From contig URET01000001.1 in the NCBI GenBank assembly GCA_900546875.1, positions 62,001 to 126,000 of the forward strand: a stretch of DNA of 64,000 bases. Direction: 5' to 3'. Every line of letters starts with the position of its first letter. Position 1 is the stretch's first letter. This stretch comes from an uncultured Eubacteriales bacterium. GTDB taxonomy: Bacteria; Bacillota; Clostridia; Christensenellales; CAG-314. The position numbers and the translations under genes were made by a program. Shown here one piece after another: positions 1 through 7,245 of this stretch. Under the pieces are notes generated by a model. That model was not told the origin of the DNA. It was given only the letters and a program-made list of their open reading frames with translations, and did not search any database.

Positions 1-209
1 TGGAAAACTCATCTTCTGCCGGCACGGTAATATTGAATATGCTTGATGTATTGGCGTGGGTATTTATGTGGGAAGCCGTTGACAAATTTTTCTTTCAGCG
101 GCACGCCTTACGAGTAAAGAGTCTTCGTTATCAGGCGCTGACGGAAGCGGAAGTGATTTTTGAGGATTTAAATATACCGAAAGAGCGGTCGGACATAAAA
201 ATGATTTGA
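1..209 (+). CDS. C-terminal end of an unknown membrane-associated protein (partial)
   Basis: The gene runs in from the left edge; the open frame is read from base 3 and stops with TGA at 207-209, leaving 68 residues. The visible part has a hydrophobic stretch (VILNMLDVLAWVFMWEAVD) followed by a basic segment (FFFQRHALRVKSLRYQ) and a short acidic tail, which suggests a membrane helix or amphipathic helix with a cytoplasmic tail. It lies 27 bases before a DUF308-type membrane protein gene, so the two may be co-transcribed. I do not recognise the family and most of the protein is outside the window. Confidence 0.55.
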   Translation, partial: ENSSSAGTVILNMLDVLAWVFMWEAVDKFFFQRHALRVKSLRYQALTEAEVIFEDLNIPKERSDIKMI

Positions 210-246
210 TTTCGGAAGGCGATAAAAGAGGAAGTATGAAAAAACA

Positions 247-768
247 TTGTTGCGTATTTTATGGGGGATAGTCGGCGTAATTTTGATAGCGGCCGGAATA
301 GTATGTTTTTGTAATCCGGATATAACGACGGCGGCGCTTGCGATCATATTCGGGGTAGTCTTGCTCATATCGGGAATAACGGATATAGTGATATTTGCAA
401 AATACAATAGGTTTATGTTTGGGGCGGCATGGTTTCTGGTAGACGGCATTCTTACAGTCATGCTTTCCGTATTTCTTATTTTCAATGCGGAATTCACGGC
501 GCTTACGATGCCTTTGATTTTCGGTATGTGGCTGGTATTTTCAGGTGTAGACAGGTTCATGATGTCGTTTGATTTGCAGCGGCTCGGCGTACGCGGCTGG
601 GGCTGGATGACGGCTCTCGGCATATTGATGACCTTGGCAGGGTTTTTCGTATTTTTCGATCCGGTATTCGGGGCGGTCACTATCACGGCGATAACGGGCG
701 TACTGCTGATAATAAGAGGAGTAGCCGCGATAGTTCAGGCGATAATGGCAGGAAGATATCTTTATTGA
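247..768 (+). CDS. DUF308/HdeD-like six-helix membrane protein, start region frameshifted
   Basis: The 173-residue product is almost entirely hydrophobic, with about six transmembrane helices arranged as repeated pairs, as in the DUF308/HdeD family (HdeD of E. coli is linked to acid resistance; in Firmicutes the role is unknown). The first usable start in this frame is TTG at 247, which has no well-spaced ribosome site. A better start, ATG at 236, sits 4 bases after AGAGG (227-231) but is in another frame and stops after 11 codons. One extra A in the six-A run at 239-244 would join them and give MKKTLLRILWG, a normal beginning for this family. A one-base deletion or base-calling error is therefore likely. 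Family assignment is from hydrophobicity pattern and length. Confidence 0.7.
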   Translation: MLRILWGIVGVILIAAGIVCFCNPDITTAALAIIFGVVLLISGITDIVIFAKYNRFMFGAAWFLVDGILTVMLSVFLIFNAEFTALTMPLIFGMWLVFSGVDRFMMSFDLQRLGVRGWGWMTALGILMTLAGFFVFFDPVFGAVTITAITGVLLIIRGVAAIVQAIMAGRYLY

Positions 769-923
769 GATTGCATTTACGAGATGAAAATGACGGATGA
801 GATATTCAGGTCAGAAGCTTTCTGACACTAAAAAAAATCGCAGGTTCACGCCCGTTGCATAAGAGAATGACTGAGCGCAGAAAGAGGAAGGTGATTTTCG
901 TTTGGAAGGAAAGGAGAATTTAT

Positions 924-2440
924 ATGCGGCAAACAATAAAGCTGAACACGGATAATCTTAAGATAATACGGAAAGTAAACGAACGTATGATGTCGTACAA
1001 TATCGAAATGGCTGAGGTGACGGGCGGTACCTTCTGGAAAGAATATACGCCTGAACAGATTACAGGCAAAGCAAAAGTTCCGGCTGTTACGATAGGGAAA
1101 GAATATTTTACCACGATGCGCGAGGTCATGCAATATTATTCGCCTGCAACTTAAGGAAAAAACTGCTGATCAAACTGGCAAAACGGCTCTGGTCGGCGTG
1201 GGTGCGTGTTTACGGGACGTGGGCGACCGGGACATATTACGATTTTGATGGGATAACGGGCGGTGTCCCTTCTGCAGGTTATCAAAATGTGCTGAACAAG
1301 GGACAATGGATCGGCGTATTGGAGTTTGTGAAAGCAGTCGGTGGCAAGCTGATGATATCGGTAAGCAATTGTGAGGACGATCATCCGGATGGCGGAGAAC
1401 TTGATTTGAGTCAGACAGAGAAGATATTTAAGTTCAGTCATGATTACGGAGTTGATATAGAAGCTGCAGAGTTTATGAATGAACCGAATATGCTTGAAAT
1501 TTCAGGCGCTCCGAAAGGCTACGGTGTCGAAGATTACTCGCGTGATCAGAACATTTTTTACTCTTGGTTAAGAAAGAACTATCCCGGATGTCTGATTGTC
1601 GGACCTTGCAGTATGGCGGATCCTTCGGTCGTCGGTTTGGAGGACAGAAATTTCGGTGCTACGATGCGCGCTTTCTGCAGGGTATGCACAACTGAGGAAC
1701 TGATGAAAGGCGCGGAGATCATGCCCGACGTATTCAGTTATCATTATTACAACGGCATATCTGAACGTGCCGGATCGGTTTTTCCTGAGCTTCACCGGAC
1801 AGCGGAGGACGCTCTCACCGACGAATATCTTGCCGTTGCTTCAAAGTATGCAAAAAGTTATATGGCTTTACGCGACAAATATGTACCTGACGGTGAGATG
1901 TGGGTCACCGAATCGGGCGATGCCGCCGCAGGCGGGAGCACGTGGGCTTCAACATATCTGGATGTGTTCCGTACTCTTAATGAGTTGGGGAGTTTTTCGC
2001 TTGTAACGAACGGCGTGATTTTTCATAATACTTTGGCTTCTTCGGATTACGGATTTCTGAGGCATGGGACGTTTGATCCTCGGCCCGACTATTTTGCCGT
2101 ATTATTATGGAATGAACTGATGGGACAGACGGTATATGATTGCGGTGATTCCGACAAGGAATGTGTGCATGTATACTGTCATTCAAGAAAGGACGGGAAG
2201 AAAGGGGCTGTTTATCTTATCATGAACAATTCGCTTACCGAAACACTTACGGTCGAAATACCGAAAGAGGCAGAAAGGTACACTTTGAGCGCGGAAACAA
2301 TTCGTTCTGCCGAAATACTTCTGAACGGAAAACCGCTTAAAATTTCCGATGCTTCCGGATTTCCCGAACTTGAGCCGGTTCACCAAGGTGCAGGAAGAGC
2401 AGAACTTCCGCCCGCCACATGTACATTTTTGGCACTTTGA
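924..2440 (+). pseudogene. GH79-family glycoside hydrolase (heparanase/beta-glucuronidase-like), split by a frameshift
   Basis: ATG 924 follows AAAGGAGAA and opens a frame coding for the N-terminal part (MRQTIKLNTDNLKIIRKV, then a GGTFWK motif) up to a stop at 1152-1154. The rest continues in another frame to 2440. One extra T in the CTT at 1150-1152 would join the halves as PATLRKKLL and give a protein of about 505 residues. The second part holds FMNEPN (general acid glutamate), WVTESGDAAAGG (predicted nucleophile glutamate) and FDPRPDYF, the pattern seen in GH79 enzymes that cleave glucuronides. No signal peptide is visible, so the enzyme would act in the cytoplasm. It may be a real pseudogene or an assembly error. 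GH30 or GH39 are less likely alternatives. Confidence 0.7.
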
Positions 2441-3022
2441 TACGCTCTTTAATGTGCAGACACTGTAATAACCTAATACAAATCAAAAGGGGAAGATCAC
2501 ATACCGGAATCGGAGAGATCGGATAGAATTCAGGAGTTCTCATGGGCATTATAAAGCTGAGGATAAACGTGTGATCAAATCCGTTGATTTACTTCTGTCT
2601 TCGGACGAGCTTTTTTGTTTCGGATATATCGTAGATTTTATCTGTTGATTTTATCTTTGCCGTGATTAAACGAAAGAGACTGAGAATATGAGATAAAAAA
2701 AGAAAAGGATTAAAGGACTGTCGGATGTATTCCGACAGTTTTTTCATGTGCGGATACATTGAAATCATTGAAATTATGACAGGAGGATAAAGTATATATA
2801 AGAATGATAAATACGAACCTGTCCGGAGGAAAGTGTATCGGAGGGATCGGTATATTTGTATATTGCATTACGAAAAAAATTTTTGCCGCAGAGCAGGCTT
2901 TTTAAGAATGAAAAAAAACGCTTGCCGTAAAACGAATTTTTAAGAATGAAAAAGACTTTTGTCTTGAAGCAAGCGTCAGAAGAACGGAAAAAGCTTTTGC
3001 AGTAAAGCAGGCTTTTTAAGAA
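2441..3022. other. Non-coding stretch between the GH79 gene and groEL
   Basis: No convincing gene is present. The stretch contains a rho-independent terminator at 2717-2744, and from about 2877 to 3054 a run of degenerate repeats related to the groEL terminator (listed separately). A 33-codon frame at 2804-2905 was considered and rejected. Confidence 0.6.
2717..2744 (+). terminator. Rho-independent terminator
   Basis: A nine-pair stem, ACTGTCGGA (2717-2725) with TCCGACAGT (2731-2739), has a five-base loop and a T run at 2739-2744. It faces rightward and would end transcription from the GH79 gene about 280 bases upstream. Confidence 0.75.
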
Positions 3023-3054
3023 TAAAAAAAACGCTTGCCGTAGAGCAAGCGTTT
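2877..3054 (-). repeat. Four degenerate copies of the groEL terminator region
   Basis: The motif TTTTTAAGAATRAAAAA recurs at about 2901, 2937 and 3014. Each copy is preceded by a variant of TTGCCGTAAAGCAGGC, and the last unit (3029-3054) is the intact groEL terminator stem. Units are about 40 bases long and imperfect, which suggests tandem duplication of a terminator followed by decay. Confidence 0.6.
3023..3054 (-). terminator. Terminator of groESL
   Basis: Read leftward, the stem AAACGCTTGC/GCAAGCGTTT (3045-3054 with 3029-3038, ten pairs, six-base loop) is followed by a run of eight T (A run 3024-3031 on the plus strand). It lies about 28 bases beyond the groEL stop. Confidence 0.85.
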
Positions 3055-3081
3055 GAAGATCGGGTAAAATGACCCGTGATT

Positions 3082-4710
3082 TTAATACATACCTCCGTCG
3101 GGCATAGCGGGAGCCGGAGCAGGGGGTTCCGGAATATCGCAGACAACGCTTTCGGTTGTAAGCAGAGTGCCGGCGACGCTGGCTGCATTCTGTAGAGCGG
3201 AACGTGTGACCTTAGTGGGGTCGAGGATACCTGCTTCGACCATATCGACATAGCGATCGTTAAGAGCGTCGTAGCCGAAATTAGGTTTATTTTTATTTTC
3301 CTTAAGGATCTTGTAGACGATGACTCCGCCGTCCACGCCGGCATTCTGAGCGATCTGCATGACGGGGGCTTTGAGGACTTCGCGTACGATCATAGCGCCG
3401 GTTTTGACGTCGCCGATGAGGTTTCTGATAAGTTTATCGAGTTCGGGGATGGCAGAGAGCAATGCGACGCCGCCGCCCGGAACAATACCTTCTTCTACAG
3501 CTGCTCTGGTGGCAGAAAGGGCGTCCTCGATACGGAGTTTCTTTTCTTTGAGTTCTATCTCGGTGGCTGCACCGACGTTGATTACGGCTACGCCGCCGGC
3601 AAGCTTGGCGATACGTTCCTGAAGTTTTTCTTTATCGTATTCGCTGGTAGTATTGGCAAGCTGGGTACGGATCTGAGAAACTCTGTCTTTAATGGCGTTG
3701 CTGTCGCCGGCTCCGTCGACGATAGTGGTGTTATCCTTGTCTACGCGCACCATTTTTGCCGAACCGAGCATATCAATAGTGGCGTCTTTCAGTTCGAGGC
3801 CGAGTTCGCTGGTAATGACTCTGCCGCCCGTAAGAATGGCGATATCTTCGAGCATAGCTTTACGTCTGTCGCCAAAGCCGGGAGCCTTGACAGCCACGCA
3901 GGTAAACGTGCCGCGCAGTTTGTTGAGAACAAGGGTAGTGAGGGCTTCGCCTTCGACATCTTCGGCGATTATAAGAAGCTTTCTGCCGGTTTTCACGATT
4001 TGTTCGAGAAGAGGGAGAAGCTCCTGGATGACCGATACTTTCTTATCGGTTATAAGGATGAGCGGATTGTCGAGTTCCGCTTCCATTTTTTCGAGGTTGG
4101 TAGCCATATAGGGGGAAGCATAGCCGCGGTCGAACTGCATACCTTCCACAACGGTAAGCTCTGTTTTCATCGTTTTGCTTTCTTCAACGGTGATAACTCC
4201 TTCCGTTCCGACTTTTTCCATAGCTTCGCTTATTAGTTCGCCGACTTTTTCATCGCTGGCGGAAATACTTGCGACCTGAGCAATAGCCTTTTTACCTTCG
4301 ATACGCTTGCTTATGCTGCGCAGATGCTCAACTGCAACTTCAACACCTTGATCAATACCTTTTTTGAGTATGATGGGGTTAGCTCCGGCAGCAACGTTTT
4401 TACTGCCTTCCCTGATGATTTCCTGAGCTAGGACAACAGCTGTAGTGGTGCCATCGCCTGCAACGTCGTTGGTTTTTGTGGAAACTTCTTTAACTATCTG
4501 AGCGCCCATATTTTCAAAAGCGTCTTCGAGTTCTATTTCTTTTGCTATAGTAACACCGTCGTTTGTGATGAGCGGGCTGCCGAATTTACGTGCAAGCACA
4601 ACGTTTCTGCCTTTAGGCCCGAGTGTGATTTTAACGGTAGCAGCCAATTGATTGACGCCGCTTTCAAGAGCTCTTCTGGCGTCCTCTCCGAATTTGATCT
4701 GTTTTGCCAT
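3082..4710 (-). CDS. groL: Chaperonin GroEL (60 kDa)
   Basis: The 542-residue product is full length for GroEL, which forms the double-ring ATP-driven folding chamber in the cytoplasm with GroES as lid. It begins MAKQIKFGEDAR and carries the ATP-binding GPKGRNV and GDGTTTA segments near residues 30-90. The C-terminus ends in PAPAMPDGGMY rather than a long GGM repeat. A good ribosome site (AGGAGG on the minus strand) precedes ATG 4710. The gene follows groES after 16 bases and shares its promoter and CIRCE operator. Confidence 0.98.
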   Translation of the reverse strand: MAKQIKFGEDARRALESGVNQLAATVKITLGPKGRNVVLARKFGSPLITNDGVTIAKEIELEDAFENMGAQIVKEVSTKTNDVAGDGTTTAVVLAQEIIREGSKNVAAGANPIILKKGIDQGVEVAVEHLRSISKRIEGKKAIAQVASISASDEKVGELISEAMEKVGTEGVITVEESKTMKTELTVVEGMQFDRGYASPYMATNLEKMEAELDNPLILITDKKVSVIQELLPLLEQIVKTGRKLLIIAEDVEGEALTTLVLNKLRGTFTCVAVKAPGFGDRRKAMLEDIAILTGGRVITSELGLELKDATIDMLGSAKMVRVDKDNTTIVDGAGDSNAIKDRVSQIRTQLANTTSEYDKEKLQERIAKLAGGVAVINVGAATEIELKEKKLRIEDALSATRAAVEEGIVPGGGVALLSAIPELDKLIRNLIGDVKTGAMIVREVLKAPVMQIAQNAGVDGGVIVYKILKENKNKPNFGYDALNDRYVDMVEAGILDPTKVTRSALQNAASVAGTLLTTESVVCDIPEPPAPAPAMPDGGMY

Positions 4711-4726
4711 AACGATCTATCCTCCT

Positions 4727-5014
4727 TTAGTCCTCGACTACCGCAAGAATATCGGTAATCTTGATAATCGTAACTTCTTTGCCGTCAAGTTTGAACTGAC
4801 TTCCGGCATATTTGGAATAAAGCACCTTATCGCCGGGTTTTACTGTCATAACGATTTCTTTACCGTCGACGTTTCCGCCGGGGCCGCATGCTATTACCTC
4901 AGCGATTTCAGGTTTTTCCTTGGCTGCTGAAGGGATAATGAGGCCGCCCTTTGTGGTTTCTTCGTTTTCGTAAGCTTTGACAACTACTTTATCGGCAAGT
5001 GGTCTTAATTTCAT
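4727..5014 (-). CDS. groS: Co-chaperonin GroES (10 kDa)
   Basis: The product has 95 residues, the normal length. It starts MKLRPLADKVVVKAYE and contains the mobile-loop region EETTKGGLIIPSAAKEKPE (about residues 16-36), which contacts GroEL, and ends with the VLYSKYAG/GKEVTIIK segments of the family. It is the first gene of the groES-groEL operon. A GGAGG-type ribosome site precedes ATG 5014. Transcription starts from the consensus promoter at 5104-5132, and the CIRCE element between promoter and gene predicts repression by HrcA, which is not encoded in this window. Confidence 0.98.
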   Translation of the reverse strand: MKLRPLADKVVVKAYENEETTKGGLIIPSAAKEKPEIAEVIACGPGGNVDGKEIVMTVKPGDKVLYSKYAGSQFKLDGKEVTIIKITDILAVVED

Positions 5015-5068
5015 AGAATTTCGCCTCCTGAATTATTTTTAAAATTTAGCGAATGAATCGCGGCAATG

Positions 5069-5095
5069 TTAGCAGTCTTGCTCTTTGAGTGCTAA
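5069..5095 (-). promoter_or_regulatory. CIRCE operator for HrcA
   Basis: The plus strand reads TTAGCAGTC, nine bases, GAGTGCTAA. This is the CIRCE inverted repeat (consensus TTAGCACTC-N9-GAGTGCTAA) with one mismatch. It lies just downstream of the groES promoter, as expected for HrcA repression of groESL. Confidence 0.93.
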
Positions 5096-5103
5096 CAGAA
5101 TGT

Positions 5104-5132
5104 ATTATAGCCACAAAAAAGTTTTTGTCAAC
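5104..5132 (-). promoter_or_regulatory. Sigma-A promoter of groESL
   Basis: Read leftward, TTGACA (5132-5127) and TATAAT (5109-5104) are separated by 17 bases, a perfect consensus. The start point would fall next to the CIRCE element. Confidence 0.9.
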
Positions 5133-5188
5133 TGTTTTTAAGGCAATATTTAATATTTTTTTACAGGAAAGGGAAGAGTGGATTTAGC

Positions 5189-5218
5189 TTGACATAAGAC
5201 GAGGGAATAAATTATAAT
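5189..5218 (+). promoter_or_regulatory. Promoter of the dCMP deaminase gene
   Basis: TTGACA (5189-5194) and TATAAT (5213-5218) are separated by 18 bases, 31 bases before the start codon. Confidence 0.85.
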
Positions 5219-5248
5219 TTAGACAGATCAGGACTTCCGGAGGGCGAT

Positions 5249-5719
5249 ATGTTTACAAAATGGGATGAAAGGTTTATAAAGATGGCGGAATTTGTTGCGG
5301 GGTGGTCGAGTTGTTATCAGGACAACAGGAAGATAGGGGCAGTGATAGTAAGGGACAAACGTATTCTGACTACAGGTTATAACGGAGCTCCTGGCGGGAT
5401 AAAGAGTTGTGTGGAAAGAGAAGAGTGTATGCGCAGAAAGCTTGACATTCCCAGCGGCACAAGACACGAGCTTTGTTATGCTGTGCATGCCGAGCAGAAT
5501 GCTATAATACAAGCTGCCAAGCTGGGGATAATGCTTGAAGGCGCTACTTTATACTGCACGCATCAGCCGTGTGTAATATGTGCAAAGATGATAATAAATG
5601 CAGGGATAAAGAAGGTTATTTATAAGCACGGATATCCTGACGAATTTTCCATGAAGTTATTTGAGGAAGCCGGGCTTGAGGTAGTGAAGTATCCGGGGGA
5701 AGAAGATGGAAAAGAATAG
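5249..5719 (+). CDS. dCMP deaminase (ComEB-like)
   Basis: This 156-residue cytidine-deaminase-fold protein should convert dCMP to dUMP in the cytoplasm to supply thymidylate synthesis. The zinc site is complete: H80-A-E82 and the PCVIC motif with C108 and C111. A CVEREEC segment near residue 54 and the length match the ComEB/dCMP deaminase family rather than tRNA adenosine deaminase or guanine deaminase. ATG 5249 follows CCGGAGGG. Its 3' end overlaps the next gene by 14 bases, so the two are translationally linked although their functions look unrelated. Confidence 0.92.
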   Translation: MFTKWDERFIKMAEFVAGWSSCYQDNRKIGAVIVRDKRILTTGYNGAPGGIKSCVEREECMRRKLDIPSGTRHELCYAVHAEQNAIIQAAKLGIMLEGATLYCTHQPCVICAKMIINAGIKKVIYKHGYPDEFSMKLFEEAGLEVVKYPGEEDGKE

Positions 5720-6500
5720 GAAGACGGTATTGGTGACGGGAGCTTCGAGCGGGATGGGCAAAGAGTTTGCTCTGATTTTTGCGGAAAAGGGGTATGATCT
5801 TATACTTACGGCGCGCAGCACAGAAAAGCTGGAAGCTTCAGCGGCCGAGATCAGGGCGAAATACGGATCAGAGGTAAGTGTGATCCCGGCTGATCTTACG
5901 GAGAAGGGTGCTTCGGCAAAGCTTTACGAGAATGTCGGAGAGAGGGGTTTAAGTGTCGACGTGCTGATAAATAACGCGGGCTTCGGTGATTACGGATATT
6001 TTACCGTATGTGAGCCCGAAAAACTGACTTCCATGATCGATCTCAATTGCCGGGCACTGACCGAGGCGGCTCATTATTTCGGAAGGGACATGATGACGAG
6101 GGGGAACGGTAAAATATTGAATATCGCCTCGATAGCGGCTTTTCAGCCGGGTCCGTACATGGCGGTCTACTTCGCAACGAAAGCATACGTGTTATCCTTG
6201 TCCGTCGCGCTTAACGAAGAGATGAAATCGCACGGAGTAAGCGTTACCGCGTTATGTCCGTGCCCCGTAAGGACCGGATTCGAAGAGGCGGCTAATCTCA
6301 AGACTTCCACGCTTTTCAAAAAAATGAAAGTCGAGAATGCGCATGACATGGCATCAGCGGGATATAGAGCGCTCATGAAAGGAAAGGCCGTTGCGACTTA
6401 CGGAATACAGTCCAAGGCTGTCAATTTTGCTTCGCACATTGCAACGAGGAGTTTTTTGGCAAAAGTTGCGGCGCGTATCAACGGCAGACCCGAGAGCTGA
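5706..6500 (+). CDS. Short-chain dehydrogenase/reductase
   Basis: The 264-residue protein is a classical SDR with the nucleotide-binding motif TGASSGMG (residues 11-18), the NNAG motif near residue 88 and the catalytic Y155-x-x-x-K159 pair (YFATK). It therefore uses NAD(H) or NADP(H) to oxidise an alcohol or reduce a carbonyl; the substrate cannot be told from sequence. It resembles the DltE/YqjQ-type group. The start ATG 5706 lies inside the deaminase gene and follows GGGGGAAG. It is the last clear gene before the tRNA pair. Confidence 0.9.
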   Translation: MEKNRKTVLVTGASSGMGKEFALIFAEKGYDLILTARSTEKLEASAAEIRAKYGSEVSVIPADLTEKGASAKLYENVGERGLSVDVLINNAGFGDYGYFTVCEPEKLTSMIDLNCRALTEAAHYFGRDMMTRGNGKILNIASIAAFQPGPYMAVYFATKAYVLSLSVALNEEMKSHGVSVTALCPCPVRTGFEEAANLKTSTLFKKMKVENAHDMASAGYRALMKGKAVATYGIQSKAVNFASHIATRSFLAKVAARINGRPES

Positions 6501-6759
6501 GAATAGCTGAGAATATCCGGGGATATCGTGTTCATTGAAGTAAAGGGATTTTTTCTGAAGACACTCAATAGCCGTATCATTTTACGTTTGAGATGCGTGG
6601 CGGAAGCTCCGGCACTGCTAGTAAAACGTCGCCGGAAGGGTAAAGAGGTGTCCGAAGGCGTCTTGGATATAATGAATTGCAGGCTGAAGCAAGAGATCGG
6701 GAGATAAACAAGCGAGGAAAAAAACTGACCGGAAATTTCTGAAACATGTAAAAAATCGT
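6501..6759. other. Intergenic stretch with one doubtful small frame
   Basis: Between the SDR gene and the tRNA promoter there is no recognisable gene. The only candidate is a GTG-started 59-codon frame at 6528-6707, listed separately. Confidence 0.5.
6528..6707 (+). CDS. Possible 59-residue hypothetical protein
   Basis: GTG 6528 follows CCGGGGA by about five bases and opens a frame for a basic protein (starts VFIEVKGFFLKTL, ends IMNCRLKQEIGR). The sequence looks protein-like and lies on the same strand 27 bases after the SDR gene. I do not recognise it. It could equally be a chance frame or the decayed tail of a lost gene. Confidence 0.25.
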   Translation: MFIEVKGFFLKTLNSRIILRLRCVAEAPALLVKRRRKGKEVSEGVLDIMNCRLKQEIGR

Positions 6760-6788
6760 TTGACAAATATTATACATAGTGGTATTAT
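6760..6788 (+). promoter_or_regulatory. Promoter of the tRNA-Asn/tRNA-Gly operon
   Basis: TTGACA (6760-6765) and TATTAT (6783-6788) have a 17-base spacer. The mature tRNA-Asn begins 14 bases after the -10 box, a typical short tRNA leader. Confidence 0.85.
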
Positions 6789-6802
6789 GAATAAGCTTTC
6801 AG

Positions 6803-6878
6803 GCCTTAGTAGCTCAGTGGTAGTAGCATTCGGCTGTTAACCGAAGGGTCGTAGGTTCGAATCCTACCTGAGGCGCCA
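6803..6878 (+). tRNA. tRNA-Asn (GUU)
   Basis: The acceptor stem pairs GCCTTAG (6803-6809) with CTGAGGC (6868-6874). The anticodon arm TTCGG-CTGTTAA-CCGAA gives anticodon GUU, the T arm has GGTTCGAATCC, and CCA is encoded at 6876-6878. Confidence 0.96.
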
Positions 6879-6883
6879 TGATC

Positions 6884-6958
6884 GCGGGAGTGGCTCAGTG
6901 GTAGAGCGCTGCCTTGCCAAGGCAGATATCGCGGGTCCGAATCCCGTCTCCCGCTCCA
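6884..6958 (+). tRNA. tRNA-Gly (GCC)
   Basis: The acceptor stem pairs GCGGGAG (6884-6890) with CTCCCGC (6948-6954). The anticodon arm CTGCC-TTGCCAA-GGCAG gives anticodon GCC, and CCA is encoded at 6956-6958. It lies five bases after tRNA-Asn and shares its promoter. Confidence 0.96.
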
Positions 6959-6962
6959 GATA

Positions 6963-6994
6963 ACGGCAAACCGGAAAAGGTTTGCTGTTTTTTT
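6963..6994 (+). terminator. Terminator of the tRNA operon
   Basis: The stem ACGGCAAACC (6963-6972) pairs with GGTTTGCTGT (6979-6988) with one G-T pair, followed by a run of seven T. It starts five bases after the tRNA-Gly CCA. Confidence 0.85.
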
Positions 6995-7017
6995 ATACAT
7001 TGATGCACATTTCTGAC

Positions 7018-7150
7018 GGAGATGAGCTTTTCCGTGCGAAAAGGCAGCGGAGAAAAAAGGGGAGTGAGCTTTCCTGCACAGAAAAAGGCAGCGGAGAAAA
7101 CACGGACATGAACTTTTCCGTACAGAAAAAGACGGCGGAGAAAATGCTGT
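7018..7150 (+). repeat. Three imperfect 43-44 base tandem repeats
   Basis: The unit GAGCTTTTCCGTGCGAAAAG followed by GCAGCGGAGAAAA occurs three times in direct order (starting near 7024, 7067 and 7111) with scattered differences. It fills the gap between the tRNA terminator and the tex promoter. No coding frame is conserved through it. Confidence 0.65.
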
Positions 7151-7177
7151 GATGAAGAATAAAAATGATTACAATAA

Positions 7178-7206
7178 TTGCAATTGGAGGAAATGTGTGG
7201 TATAAT
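7178..7206 (+). promoter_or_regulatory. Promoter of tex
   Basis: TTGCAA (7178-7183) and TATAAT (7201-7206) are separated by 17 bases, 39 bases before the tex start. Confidence 0.75.
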
Positions 7207-7245
7207 TCAAGAGGCAGATATCGTGCTTTATGATCGGAGGAAATT

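Noticed and set aside
810..828. Inverted repeat GTCAGA/TCTGAC after the DUF308 gene
   Set aside because: It is followed by A, not T, and the stem is only six pairs, so a terminator is not supported.
2804..2905. 33-codon frame MINTNLSGGKCIGG... with a double-glycine-like motif, first read as a possible bacteriocin or signal peptide
   Set aside because: The AGGAGGA site is 17 bases from the ATG, the end runs into the terminator repeats, and no transporter or immunity gene is nearby.
3359..4236. Long plus-strand open frames opposite groEL
   Set aside because: They are antisense shadows of groEL, serine/leucine-rich, without ribosome sites.
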